Shown one piece after another: positions 26,001 to 33,957 of a stretch of DNA of 64,000 nucleotides. Position 1 is the first letter of the stretch, and every line of letters begins with the position of its first letter. The notes beneath the pieces were generated by a model. It was given only the letters and a program-made list of their open reading frames with translations. It made no database searches and was not told the origin of the DNA. This DNA is from Vibrio rotiferianus CAIM 577 = LMG 21460 (GTDB lineage: Bacteria > Pseudomonadota > Gammaproteobacteria > Enterobacterales > Vibrionaceae): contig NZ_APHW01000013.1 in NCBI RefSeq assembly GCF_002741985.1, positions 62,001-126,000 of the forward strand, read 5' to 3'. A program made the position numbers and the translations under genes.

Positions 26001-26121
26001 GCTCAGAGAGGCTTAGTACTTGTTGAGTTGCCAGTATAAGCAACATACATATAGGCAGTAGCACTAGGCTAATAAGTTTATGCTTAACAGAAAAGTTGTT
26101 CCAAGAAATCGCTCGCGCCAC
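23017..26121 (-). CDS. Hybrid histidine kinase with two receiver domains, no Hpt
   Basis: 1034 residues from GTG 26121. Spans at about 13-32 and 298-318 frame a 260-residue, mostly helical periplasmic sensor. A coiled linker leads to HisKA with His404 (NMSHEIRTPLNGVIG), then HATPase (N box NFISNAVKF, G boxes DSGIGI and GGTGLGLAIS). A degenerate receiver-like stretch lies about 635-745. Two intact receivers follow, with phospho-acceptors Asp819 (LMDCMMPVMDG) and Asp964 (LMDCMMPIKDG). There is no C-terminal Hpt, so phosphate must pass to a separate Hpt protein. The lone Hpt in the nearby syp locus is a good candidate. It heads an operon with a periplasmic protein and a porin. Confidence 0.94.
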   Translation of the reverse strand: MARAISWNNFSVKHKLISLVLLPICMLLILATQQVLSLSEQANTLQRAELFSKYVDKMSEIYQITQDSNAASPITDIKFRISELSTLTPTLFNSSHVNAKDALADLKESTISLVETTASEDRLDLAEWVSDSYKQLLIELEKVPFTNATPEIKEHLTALTQLEWLLFWSNEENRLSQILVKSAQQGEYDDEFRSTILSLIQSQQLFLERFLNLNANQEQVSLLLDTFTSDAFVQSQDFRSYLLNRSDLDELSSLEIETGLQALKTRLELLIDVDTTIKAQLTHDVESAIRKAEREQLIFILIIGLMTLLVIYSVLKLSHKVTQDLKLVLKFLKRDDSKQDDSLKQIVKGKDELSQFAKEVQRLSYERQEASIKLKQAKEDAEQAKDDAIQASKAKSSFLANMSHEIRTPLNGVIGISEVLSETPLTATQLDYVDTIETSSHLLLSLINDILDFSKIESGMLLISPHSTCIRESIYDIASIVSPKAKEKGIVLDVSISPNTPYRVMIDDHRLRQIMMNFISNAVKFTDKGYVQLAIETKQRTGTKANIEFSVSDSGIGIDEGQQKKIFEPFAQEDDSTTRQFGGTGLGLAISTQLVELMGGKIKLDSKKGIGSRFYFELELDIQQARYENISNTETSKPVTLLYDDSSFGERLINELSFYNIACSSTHYRCIDKPVATQLPTSSVLVYVESEPNCANKQTSYFRQLEACDIHVCLIRHLHSEQFDFEKNISAVITQPLLGQRLAKAIKTCMARSPHLDADFNAEHLPTSGKVLIVDDNNVNQKIAGLHVRKAGFDFDFANDGQEALEMYQANQYCLILMDCMMPVMDGFEATKRIRQIEAEQNKPKIPIIALTASVVDDDIQKCFNVGMTDYMAKPFKANLLQDKMLQAIADKPEAAATSIIEESPKNTANKNGRILLVEDNNVNQKVASLLLSKAGYQFEIAENGQVAVDMFQQDRGFDIILMDCMMPIKDGFEATREIRQFEQDSGLSKTPIIALTASVVDDDIQRCFDSGMDAYVPKPIRKEKLIHQIESVI

Positions 26122-26262
26122 TGTTTACATCCATATAAAACCAGTTGATATAAAAAGTGTAGTTTAGTCTTAATAATGTGCATGATTACAACAAGATAAT
26201 AGAACCCAAATCACACCTTAGGTCTAATGGTCGCTTTATTGTTGCCTTGCCTTCAAACCACG

Positions 26263-26303
26263 TCATTCTCGCTGAACCAAGCATTTTGAGGTTACTTGAG
26301 TAT
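26263..26303. repeat. Dispersed vibrio repeat, diverged single arm
   Basis: CATTCTCGCTGAACC followed by AAGCATTTTGAGGTTACTTG and AGTATA closely matches the right end of the element at 59746-60042 (CATTCTCGCTGAACC, TAGCATCTCGAGGCTACTTG, GGTATA). Only this arm is clear here; CTTCAAACCACGT just before it also resembles that element. Confidence 0.75.
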
Positions 26304-26408
26304 ATAGGGAGGGCATGAAATAGATCGGAATAAAAAGTTACTTCACCGTGGAATCAAGTTGGTGTTAAATACGCTCCGGCCAAGTCTTTATAAAGTGAAC
26401 TCAAGAGT

Positions 26409-26795
26409 ATGACTGCAAAACTAATTTTAATTCGAGGCCTTCCTGGTTCCGGCAAATCGACGTTGGCTCGAGAACTTGCGGTTCAACAAGATGCCAAGCA
26501 CTTTGAAGCGGATATGTTCTTTGAAACAGATAAAGGGGAGTACCAGTTTGACGCTCAACTCCTTGGGGATGCTCACCAATGGTGCTTTTCGCAAACAAAG
26601 AAGTGGTTAAAGCGAAACCGTGTTGTCATTGTCAGCAATACTTTTGTGCAACGTTGGGAAATGCAACGCTACTTAGATTTGTGTAAAAGCGAAGGCATTC
26701 CTGTAGAGATTCATATTTGCACTGGTGAATACCAAAGTGTTCATGGTGTCCCATTGGCGACCATCGATAAAATGCGCCGCCAATGGCAAGACTAA
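26409..26795 (+). CDS. P-loop kinase-like ATPase
   Basis: 128 residues. Walker A GLPGSGKST lies at residues 9-17, ADMFFE around 35 is the likely acidic motif, and RWEMQRYLDLCKSEGIPVEIHICTGEYQSVHG follows. This matches the small AAA_33/NEDD4-binding-protein-2-like kinases, related to polynucleotide kinases. The substrate is unknown. It converges on sypR with only 21 bases between their stops. Confidence 0.82.
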   Translation: MTAKLILIRGLPGSGKSTLARELAVQQDAKHFEADMFFETDKGEYQFDAQLLGDAHQWCFSQTKKWLKRNRVVIVSNTFVQRWEMQRYLDLCKSEGIPVEIHICTGEYQSVHGVPLATIDKMRRQWQD

Positions 26796-26816
26796 TGGGC
26801 AAGTGAGCGCGAGTTT

Positions 26817-27449
26817 CTATTGACCTCTACCATCAATCATCACAACCAAAGTTCTTGTCATTATAGAGATGTCCGTAGTAATCCAGCTTTTGTACGAATC
26901 CAAACTCAGCGCATAGCTATGATCGAATGCGACTTTTCTTCTGACATCTTCAATGCATGAGTCATATCCTTGATTTACCTGCGCTAACCCTGTAATACCA
27001 GGCAATACGCCATAGGTGCGTTCGACAAAAAACGGAATTTCATCTTCTAGTTTTTGGTAAAAATCAGGGCGCTCGGGTCTAGGGCCGATTAATGACATCT
27101 CCCCCTTTAGTACATTGAAAAGCTGTGGAATCTCATCAAGTCGGGTTTTGCGAAGAACACGCCCCACAGGTGTAATTCTCGGATCGTTCTTGCTTGCCCA
27201 CACTGCGCCAGAACGTTGCTCTGCATCCACATACATGGTACGAAACTTCATGATATTGAATAAATCCATTTGATCTGGCGTTGAGCGCCCAACGCGAAGC
27301 TGGCGATATATCACAGGCCCTTTAGAGCTACTTATTATCGCTAGTGCTATCAATGGAAATAAGGGTAGTGTGATTAACAAAATAACCAATGAAATAACCA
27401 CGTCGAAGATACGTTTTGAGTTGCGAATTCTTGATTGTACTGACTTCAT
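26817..27449 (-). CDS. sypR: Initiating sugar phosphotransferase of the syp locus
   Basis: 210 residues of the bacterial sugar transferase family (PF02397). There is one N-terminal membrane segment (about 17-40, RIFDVVISLVILLITLPLFPLIALAI) and the catalytic core with KFRTM, then LRKTRLDEIPQLFNVLKGEMSLIGPRP. It transfers the first sugar-phosphate to undecaprenyl phosphate. It is the short form, without the extra membrane spans of WcaJ. Last gene of the sypP-Q-R unit and the natural first step of the pathway. Confidence 0.93.
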   Translation of the reverse strand: MKSVQSRIRNSKRIFDVVISLVILLITLPLFPLIALAIISSSKGPVIYRQLRVGRSTPDQMDLFNIMKFRTMYVDAEQRSGAVWASKNDPRITPVGRVLRKTRLDEIPQLFNVLKGEMSLIGPRPERPDFYQKLEDEIPFFVERTYGVLPGITGLAQVNQGYDSCIEDVRRKVAFDHSYALSLDSYKSWITTDISIMTRTLVVMIDGRGQ

Positions 27450-27459
27450 AATGTTCCCC

Positions 27460-28650
27460 TTAGTGGTGCACGCGAGTCCAACGGTGACGCTCTAAACCTA
27501 ACAAATATCTTAAGCCGCCAATAAAATTAGCGTAGTGTCCTACCAACAAGTAACTTCCTAGTTTCAAGGGTTTGCTGATGAGGTGCTGAGGAATGAAATG
27601 TGCAATTGCGAAAACGGAGTAAACCACTATTTGAGCAATAAGGATGTACTGGAACAGCCAGTATTCCATCAATGCTATTGAACAAGCGAAGCTCATCAGC
27701 ATTAAATACGGAATGGCGACTCTAAGCGCTTTGCCAGAGAAAAAGGTAAAGGCTGTTCCTCGATACCTCGGTTTTAATAACTGGTGAAGCTTAATAAGTT
27801 GCTGCATGTTACCGGCCGAAATACGAAGTCGACGTTTAAAGTCCATTTTTCTGTCACTTTGTTCAAGTTCAAGTGCTCGCATTTTAGGTTCATAAATCGC
27901 GTTTTTCCCTTTTGCGACAATGTTCATCGGCAATACAAAGTCATCATTAATAATGTTGCCAGCCAGCGGAGAAAAGAGTTCGGTACGGAAAGCGTAGAAT
28001 GCACCGTGAGAACCAATAGAAGAGCCAACAAGAGATTCAAAGTACTTTAGGTTACTTTGGTAATGCCAATACTTTACTTCGCCTGGATTTTGAGAGTTAA
28101 GTAATTGATAGGCAGCATTGACTACTCCCACTTGTCGGTTTCGAAAGTGATGAGCAGCGATTAGCAAGGAGTCGCATGAAATCAACGCGGAGACATCACT
28201 AAGAACGGTAATATCGGAGGTTACCGTCGGAACGAGATCATTAATAACCGCGATTTTCCCTCTATTCGCTGAGAAGTTCTGAATGATAAACAGAGTATCT
28301 GCGCAGATTGCTTCTTGTATGGTTTGCTCTGCAATCTCTACCGTGCGATCTACACAGCCGTCACAAGCGATGATGATCGACAGCTTGCTGCGAGGGTAAT
28401 CTAAACAGGCGAGGTTTCTGATTTTTTCCGCGATCCACTTTTCTTCATTGTAGGCTGGAACAATGATTGTGATGCTCGGTAAAAATCGGTCTGCTTTGCC
28501 GTCTACGTAACTACGTGCGAGAGTGTTTGAAGCTGAAGAAACAACATGTCTTTTAGACAAGAACTTCAACAGTAAAGGGTAACCGATATGGTGGTAAACA
28601 ATTAAAGTAACGGAAATACCGAAGGTAATGAACAATGTAATTTCAATCAT
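27460..28650 (-). CDS. sypQ: Membrane glycosyltransferase, family 2 type
   Basis: 396 residues. One N-terminal span (about 5-27) and three C-terminal spans surround a GT2 catalytic domain: ITIIVPAYNEEKWI, IIIACDGCVDRTVEIAE, a DVSA-type metal motif, DDFVLPM as the acidic motif and RRLRISAGNMQQL at the acceptor side. It overlaps sypP by four bases. The gene symbol is by position and family in the V. fischeri syp order. Confidence 0.9.
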   Translation of the reverse strand: MIEITLFITFGISVTLIVYHHIGYPLLLKFLSKRHVVSSASNTLARSYVDGKADRFLPSITIIVPAYNEEKWIAEKIRNLACLDYPRSKLSIIIACDGCVDRTVEIAEQTIQEAICADTLFIIQNFSANRGKIAVINDLVPTVTSDITVLSDVSALISCDSLLIAAHHFRNRQVGVVNAAYQLLNSQNPGEVKYWHYQSNLKYFESLVGSSIGSHGAFYAFRTELFSPLAGNIINDDFVLPMNIVAKGKNAIYEPKMRALELEQSDRKMDFKRRLRISAGNMQQLIKLHQLLKPRYRGTAFTFFSGKALRVAIPYLMLMSFACSIALMEYWLFQYILIAQIVVYSVFAIAHFIPQHLISKPLKLGSYLLVGHYANFIGGLRYLLGLERHRWTRVHH

Positions 28651-29755
28651 AGCTGTGCTCCTTCGGTTAGGTTTGAGTAGCGTTTAATCATTTCTCGAAT
28701 ATCAAAGTGGCGCTTAATATGATGTCGAGGTGAGGAGTTAACTGAACTCAGTTGCTGTTGAAGTGCTTTGGCGAGCGGTTCTGCTGCATTTGGTGGCACT
28801 AGTACACTGCTCTGTGGGCATAGTGTTTCACTGACTGCGCCAACGTCTGATGCAACGCACGGTACGTTACATGCCTGAGCCTCTAAAGTGGAGAGTGGAA
28901 AGCCTTCTTGTAGAGATGGGAGACAGAAAAGATCGAGGCTTTGGTAAAAGGTCGGCATATCCTGGACAAGGCCTAAAAAGGAGACTCTATCACTCAGGCC
29001 CAAAGTCTCGACTTGAGCCCTTAGAGTTGGTAGGCAGCTTCCCATGCCTGCAATTGCCAAATGTACATTTTCAGGTAGTGAGTGGAGCGCTCGGATAAGA
29101 ATAGAATGGCCCTTTACGAGTTCTAGTCGCCCTGCGGTACCAATGATTTTTTTATTGGTTGGGAGTCCTAAAACTTTGCGGGATTGCAGTGGGTGTCCTG
29201 CAACAAATCTGTGGCAATCAATACCATTATGAATGGTGTTTACGTCGTGATAATCCAATTTTGAGATGATTTGCTTGGCAACCAGATCGGCGTCGGCGAT
29301 AACCTTAGGCCGCAAAAGCTTAAGTAAAAGTGATTGTAGTCGAGCTGCTTTTCTATTATTCAGATGCCAAGCGTCATGCTCAGTATGAATTAGGCCAGGT
29401 GTTGTGGTGATGCGAGCAGCGAGCCCCCCCCATAAAGCAAAGGGCCGATATGATGGGTATGAACCACATCAGGCTTGAATCCGACTATGAACTTGAGTAA
29501 GTCATACAAGCAGGAAGGGGAGAAGCCGGGCTTTTTGTCTAAAAATATTAAGCTATTTTGGTATGGCTTCAGATTCGCCCACTTGTTTATTGCGTCGGCT
29601 GATGTTCCTTCGAGGCTAACGATCATGACGTGGTCTGAAGCTGGAGCAAAACGTAGCATTTCCAATACCAACATTTCCAAGCCACCAGGAGCTAGGTGCT
29701 GTACGACATGGAGTACGTTTCTTTTCTCTTGTTTTGGATTGACTCTCTTTTTCAT
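28647..29755 (-). pseudogene. sypP: Glycosyltransferase sypP, out of frame at a G8 tract
   Basis: The N-terminal half (29755 to 29390) has the GT4 opening NVLHVVQHLAPGGLEMLVLEMLRF and VVHTHHIGPLLYGG, then shifts frame at eight G (29431-29424) and stops at 29390. The C-terminal half continues in another frame to 28647 with GLIHTEHDAWHLNNR, IGTAGRLELVKGHSILI and LPSLQEGFPLSTLEAQACNVPCVASDVG, all typical GT4 sites. Six or nine G would give LLYGGLAARITTTPGLIHTEH and about 369 residues. ATG 29755 follows AATAGGTGAGTAAA. Everything but the tract is intact, so it is either switchable, newly mutated or miscalled. Confidence 0.87.
29424..29431 (-). repeat. Mononucleotide tract G8 inside sypP
   Basis: Eight G on the coding strand after a Tyr codon. 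The frame needs six or nine, as in the porin and sypK genes. Confidence 0.9.
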
Positions 29756-29790
29756 TTTACTCACCTATTATGACGTTTCTAATAGATAAC

Positions 29791-29806
29791 TGCACGAGGT
29801 GTGCCA
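29791..29806 (-). promoter_or_regulatory. Sigma54 promoter of sypP-Q-R
   Basis: On the minus strand TGGCACACCTCGTGCA has GG and GC exactly ten bases apart and a full TGGCAC -24 element. It lies 36 bases before the sypP ATG. V. fischeri also has a promoter at sypP. Confidence 0.85.
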
Positions 29807-29856
29807 AATTATTATCATTTAAAAACAATGACCTATGTTTCTGTATGGAGGTTGTT

Positions 29857-29870
29857 TTATTTTGAGAATC
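29857..29870 (-). promoter_or_regulatory. SypG-type enhancer half-site upstream of sypP
   Basis: Minus-strand GATTCTCAAAATAA matches the TTCTCANNNTG element over its first half, about 60 bases upstream of the sigma54 promoter. Weaker than those at sypA and sypI. Confidence 0.5.
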
Positions 29871-29885
29871 AGAATGGCGAGGTGA

Positions 29886-29914
29886 GAAAAAACAAAAGCG
29901 CCACGAATGGCGCT
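29886..29914 (-). terminator. Rho-independent terminator after sypO
   Basis: Minus strand: AGCGCCA-TTCG-TGGCGCT followed by TTTGTTTTTT. It lies 25 bases after the sypO stop and separates the sypI-O unit from sypP-Q-R. Confidence 0.88.
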
Positions 29915-29938
29915 CAATAAACTTAAATGAGCTTTGGG

Positions 29939-31366
29939 TTAAGGTTTAATTCGAGGGATCACGGTAATGACCGGGACGCCCAAGCTCTTTACTAAGCTTT
30001 GCTTTGAACGAATGGAGTTATCTATCAGTTCTAAAATGGTGGCTAAGCTGATGCCTAACCCTGCGCCGCCAACAAAGCCTAACAATACAAATACGATTGC
30101 TGGCAAGTTTGAAGGAGAGCTGGGTACAAAAGGTTCATCAATCACTTTCACTCTTTTTCCTTCTTCAAAGCTACCCAATGAACCAGTAAGTTGAGCCATT
30201 TCGTAACGCTCGACAAGATCCTCATAGAGCTCTCGTTTTACTGAGACGTCTCGAGCAAGGCGGTTAATGTCTGTCGTCGTGCTACCAAAACGGTTGGCAT
30301 CATACTCAAGTTCAGTCACCATTTTTTTCAGACTAATGGTTTCCTCCGTGAGTGACTCAAACTTACCTCGCATGATTTGTAACTGATGTAACTGACTGAC
30401 CAATAGTGGTTGTGCTTCTCCTAATTGGCTGAGCTTGGTGTTGCTGGCGATGTCCCAAAGTTGTGCGCTATTGAGTTCCGGCTGTTTCGATTTGATCAGT
30501 ATTGAGCGTTCCTGCTCCAACCGCTGGAGCTCACGTAACTTGCCTTGAACAAGGCTGTGAGCTTCTGTATACCTTGCGCGAAGGAGAGTAAGTTCACTGC
30601 GGATCTCGATAATCTGTTCTTCTATCTTACCAATCACTGGGTTAGTTTTTGACAACTGTTGGTCCAAGCTGCCAAGGCTTCTTTCTACACCTGCCAGTTC
30701 GGCTTCTTTTTCAGCCAAGGTTTGCTTTAAGCTAGCTAAGCGAGCAAGACTTTGAGATTGCATTTCTGGCGTAGCGTGTGAATAGGCATTTTTATATTCG
30801 GCATAAGCTAACTCGGCTTTGTCGAGTTGTTCTCTTCGCTTAGTAATATGCATGTTGAGGAAGTGGCTTGAATCCTTAATCGATGAGCGTTCTGGCGCGA
30901 GTAACTGCTCAATAAAGTGTTCGCTTACAGAAGTAAGCAGCGTGTCCATTCCTTCAGAGTGAGGGCTTTTTAGCTGAATTTGAATGAAATCTTTACCTAA
31001 CTGATGAACAGACAACTGGGAGGCTAATTGTCCGATGATATAGTCGCGTTGTGCATCCGTAGTGTGTTGATCAATCAGTCCTTGCTCTGTGGCCACAGAG
31101 TAGAGTACGTGGCGACTTTTAAGCAAAGTGCTTAGTGCACTGAGTCGATCTTTGAGCATGGTCGAGACAGCGATGTCTTCAAGAAACGGATTCAATTTCG
31201 CTGTTTCTTGTATCAACATGCTGGTATGAGAGATATAGGTTGTTGGCAGTAACCTACTCACACCCAAACCGAGAATGGGCAGTATTAACATTGGTAGGAC
31301 GATCAAATATCTTCTTCGCCAAGCGCCAACTAACATCGCGGTTAGGTTACTTCTTAGGTCGTTCAT
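29939..31366 (-). CDS. sypO: Polysaccharide chain-length determinant (Wzz-like)
   Basis: 475 residues of the Wzz/PCP family. One N-terminal span (about 18-38), a long periplasmic part with extensive coiled coil (about 170-380) and a C-terminal span (about 425-447, PAIVFVLLGFVGGAGLGISLATILEL) are visible, with a Pro-rich stretch FVPSSPSNLP just before it. It has no fused kinase domain; sypD supplies a separate kinase-like protein. It sets polymer length with the SypL polymerase. It overlaps sypN by four bases. Confidence 0.92.
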   Translation of the reverse strand: MNDLRSNLTAMLVGAWRRRYLIVLPMLILPILGLGVSRLLPTTYISHTSMLIQETAKLNPFLEDIAVSTMLKDRLSALSTLLKSRHVLYSVATEQGLIDQHTTDAQRDYIIGQLASQLSVHQLGKDFIQIQLKSPHSEGMDTLLTSVSEHFIEQLLAPERSSIKDSSHFLNMHITKRREQLDKAELAYAEYKNAYSHATPEMQSQSLARLASLKQTLAEKEAELAGVERSLGSLDQQLSKTNPVIGKIEEQIIEIRSELTLLRARYTEAHSLVQGKLRELQRLEQERSILIKSKQPELNSAQLWDIASNTKLSQLGEAQPLLVSQLHQLQIMRGKFESLTEETISLKKMVTELEYDANRFGSTTTDINRLARDVSVKRELYEDLVERYEMAQLTGSLGSFEEGKRVKVIDEPFVPSSPSNLPAIVFVLLGFVGGAGLGISLATILELIDNSIRSKQSLVKSLGVPVITVIPRIKP

Positions 31367-32481
31367 AACTGCCTCACTAGTTCATCAATGTAGAGCGCTT
31401 TGCTATCCCAGCTTTGCTGTCTAACGATGCTCATTTTCTCTTTATCAACGGGGATGAGGCTATCCATGCACTTTTTTACATCTGTGGCGTTATTTACAAC
31501 GTTGATCATCCCTTTATAAGGATCGATAGCGGGAAAGTGTGTACTGATTACTGGCTTTCCTGCAGCAAGATACTCGAGTAATTTTAGTGGGTTACATGCT
31601 CTGATCTGTTTGTTATCGACAAAAGGTAACCAACTTACCGCCCAATGCTGAGAGTATTTAGGCAAATCGGTATGTGGTTTCGTCCCTAGGTAGCGCACAT
31701 TCGGCAAGTTGGGTAGCAAGTTTGTGGTCAACTCACATGGACCAATAAATACCAAGGTCCAGTCTGGGCATTGCAAGGCAACCTGCTTGATTAAGTCGTA
31801 ATCTAACCAATTGGAAAGGCTCCCGTAAAAGCCAATAACGTTCTCCTTTGGGGATGGTAAGTCATTCGCACTCGAAGTCGGGGTGGAGAATAAGTCATAG
31901 TCAACACCATGAGGCACAACAAAGGTTTTTTGTGATGGAAACCTGTCAGCAAGTGATTCACTTGCCACGAGTATAAGGTCGGCGTATTGCACCAAATCCG
32001 ACTCGTGGCGTATGACAGTCTTGTGATCAACCCCTGCTAATGCAGAGAAATCGTCACCACAGTAATAGATAACACCGTTGTTGCTCATTGACTGGCAAAC
32101 ATCTGCAGCAGTTGGTAACGAAGTCCAAAAAATGGGTTTATCGAACTTGAGTTTTCTCAGGGTGTTTGTAAGTTGGAATTTGATCATTTCACAGGCAATA
32201 CGTCGTGCAAAGCGAGTTTTAGGGGCCGGTATGGTGAGGCAATCTACGACATCGATATTGTGAAACTTACTGTTTGAGTAGTTTGCTTCTTTCTTGGAGT
32301 GAAATCGGCTTTTGACTTTTGAGAGTGCCCGTTTTAAATCCTTGGTTGATAAGGTAGGTTGTCGAAGGCCGATAGAGTTAACCCACAGTATGCGATAACT
32401 ACGGCTAAGTTTCTTGATGATATGCTGAGTCGATGAAGGTAGGCCGCCAAAATCTTCCCCAAAAACCACAATCTCTTTCAT
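31363..32481 (-). CDS. sypN: Glycosyltransferase (GT-B fold)
   Basis: 372 residues. The GT-B arrangement shows an N-terminal half with GEDFGGLPSSTQHIIKKLS and a C-terminal nucleotide-sugar half with VIGFYGSLSNWLDYDLIKQVA, LGTKPHTDLPKYSQHWAVSWLPF and NPLKLLEYLAAGKPVISTHFP. ATG follows CGGAGTCGTTT. It lies 78 bases after sypL; V. fischeri has an acetyltransferase (sypM) between these two genes, which is absent here. Confidence 0.9.
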   Translation of the reverse strand: MKEIVVFGEDFGGLPSSTQHIIKKLSRSYRILWVNSIGLRQPTLSTKDLKRALSKVKSRFHSKKEANYSNSKFHNIDVVDCLTIPAPKTRFARRIACEMIKFQLTNTLRKLKFDKPIFWTSLPTAADVCQSMSNNGVIYYCGDDFSALAGVDHKTVIRHESDLVQYADLILVASESLADRFPSQKTFVVPHGVDYDLFSTPTSSANDLPSPKENVIGFYGSLSNWLDYDLIKQVALQCPDWTLVFIGPCELTTNLLPNLPNVRYLGTKPHTDLPKYSQHWAVSWLPFVDNKQIRACNPLKLLEYLAAGKPVISTHFPAIDPYKGMINVVNNATDVKKCMDSLIPVDKEKMSIVRQQSWDSKALYIDELVRQL

Positions 32482-32559
32482 AAACGACTCCGAATAAACT
32501 TAAACTGCAATCTAGGGAATCTGTTTCATAGTTCGTGCCAGAGTGTTAGATATTTAAAA

Positions 32560-33957
32560 TCAATGACTTAAATTAGCACTGCTTGATGTTCTGTGGTTAT
32601 TCTCATTTTGAAAGTCACTTTGCGCGATTCTATTTATCGCAACGGTAAGTGCTGCCAGTATATAGATTGGCCACGTAAAGCCTTGCGTTAAAAAAGTACC
32701 TGATACGATAGTGCCAATCAGGCCGCCAAACACGGCGTTAGCCCCAATGACAAGTGCTGAAGGCGAGTGTTCGCCTAGCAACCTAATCGATTGTCGAGAT
32801 GTGCGGCATAAAGAGACAATAAGTGCGATAAATACAAATAGGCCAACAAAGCCCGTTTCGGCCAATACTCCGAACCAAGTAGAGTGGACTGCGTGGTTGA
32901 TGCCGTCCCAATGAGGGCTGTAGAAGAAATAGTTGTAATAGAAGTTATCGAGACCTACACCAGTGATAGGATTGTGTATCGCCATCTTAAATGCCGCTTC
33001 CCATGCGTAGAGTCGGCCCATGGCTGAGGCGTCTATTCCTGCTTCCGCCGCTCCGCCCGATGCTCTTCCTGAAATGCCGGCTACCGCATACAGAACGAGC
33101 GCACCAACCAAACCAAGGGTGATAACCAGAGTTTTGCTTTTTATATGTTTGAATGCGAAATAACCAAATACTGATAGTGAACCTAAGAGTCCCCCTCGGC
33201 TTTGAGTTTCAATAATTGAAGCAAATAAGACAACACAGACGAAGAGAGCGAATCCTCTCAAGAGCCAATGTGAACGAACGTCTACCGCTTGAGCAACAGC
33301 AAAAGCCAGAGGGAACATAAGAACTAGCGCGAGGTCGTTTGGGTCGCCAAGCACTGAACCAAAGCTGCGCCCGATGGATACTCGAGTTCCTTCAACAAGG
33401 TCGATACCATTGGATGCATTAGACAGGGCAACATACCCGATGAGCAAGCCAGCGGTGATGATAGAAAATGATATTTTTGCAAGTTGCTTGGGCGTGTTAA
33501 TGAGCCAAGTGATGGCAAGCGTCATTAGGATTATTTTCCAATAAACCGTTTTAAACTCAGTAATAGCGATACCGCGGTTAGATGCGAAAACAATTCCTAT
33601 GGTGGTAAGAAGCCAAAAAATGGCTAACCACTTTAGCGATGGGTGCCAATACGGCTGTATGGAGCGACTCAATATAATGTGAAAGCACAAAGCCCCCAAT
33701 GCGCCTAAAGAAAGTAGCAAAGGAATTTTGAAGTTATAGATTGTAGGGAATGCTTCATGGATTCTGAAGAAGGAGAAAATAACGAAAAGCGTAACGAGCC
33801 AAAAGGTTTGGCTTAAAGCAAACAAGGCCACTAAAGGGAATACACAAAGCGCTACAATCATCACTGGGTGAGGGAGCAGCCACCAGGCCCCCGCCGCAGC
33901 GAAGCAAAAAAACGCTGCGATGGTAATGTGTCTACCATTGCTGCTATGGGTATTCAT
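32560..33957 (-). CDS. sypL: O-antigen polymerase/ligase-type membrane protein
   Basis: 465 residues with about 11-12 membrane spans and one large periplasmic loop (about 315-365, AGISGRASGGAAEAGIDASAMG through HPHWDGINHAVHSTW) carrying GRLYAWEAAFKMAIHNPITGVGLDNF, the signature of the Wzy_C/O-antigen ligase family. It joins repeat units in the periplasm or attaches them to an acceptor. It overlaps the sypK stop by four bases (ATGA), which shows where sypK really ends. Confidence 0.92.
   Translation of the reverse strand: MNTHSSNGRHITIAAFFCFAAAGAWWLLPHPVMIVALCVFPLVALFALSQTFWLVTLFVIFSFFRIHEAFPTIYNFKIPLLLSLGALGALCFHIILSRSIQPYWHPSLKWLAIFWLLTTIGIVFASNRGIAITEFKTVYWKIILMTLAITWLINTPKQLAKISFSIITAGLLIGYVALSNASNGIDLVEGTRVSIGRSFGSVLGDPNDLALVLMFPLAFAVAQAVDVRSHWLLRGFALFVCVVLFASIIETQSRGGLLGSLSVFGYFAFKHIKSKTLVITLGLVGALVLYAVAGISGRASGGAAEAGIDASAMGRLYAWEAAFKMAIHNPITGVGLDNFYYNYFFYSPHWDGINHAVHSTWFGVLAETGFVGLFVFIALIVSLCRTSRQSIRLLGEHSPSALVIGANAVFGGLIGTIVSGTFLTQGFTWPIYILAALTVAINRIAQSDFQNENNHRTSSSANLSH

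Noticed and set aside
32524..32540. Possible fourth sigma54 promoter ahead of sypN
   Set aside because: The -24 part TGGCACG is perfect on the minus strand, but the -12 part lacks GC at the required spacing and no enhancer element is visible.
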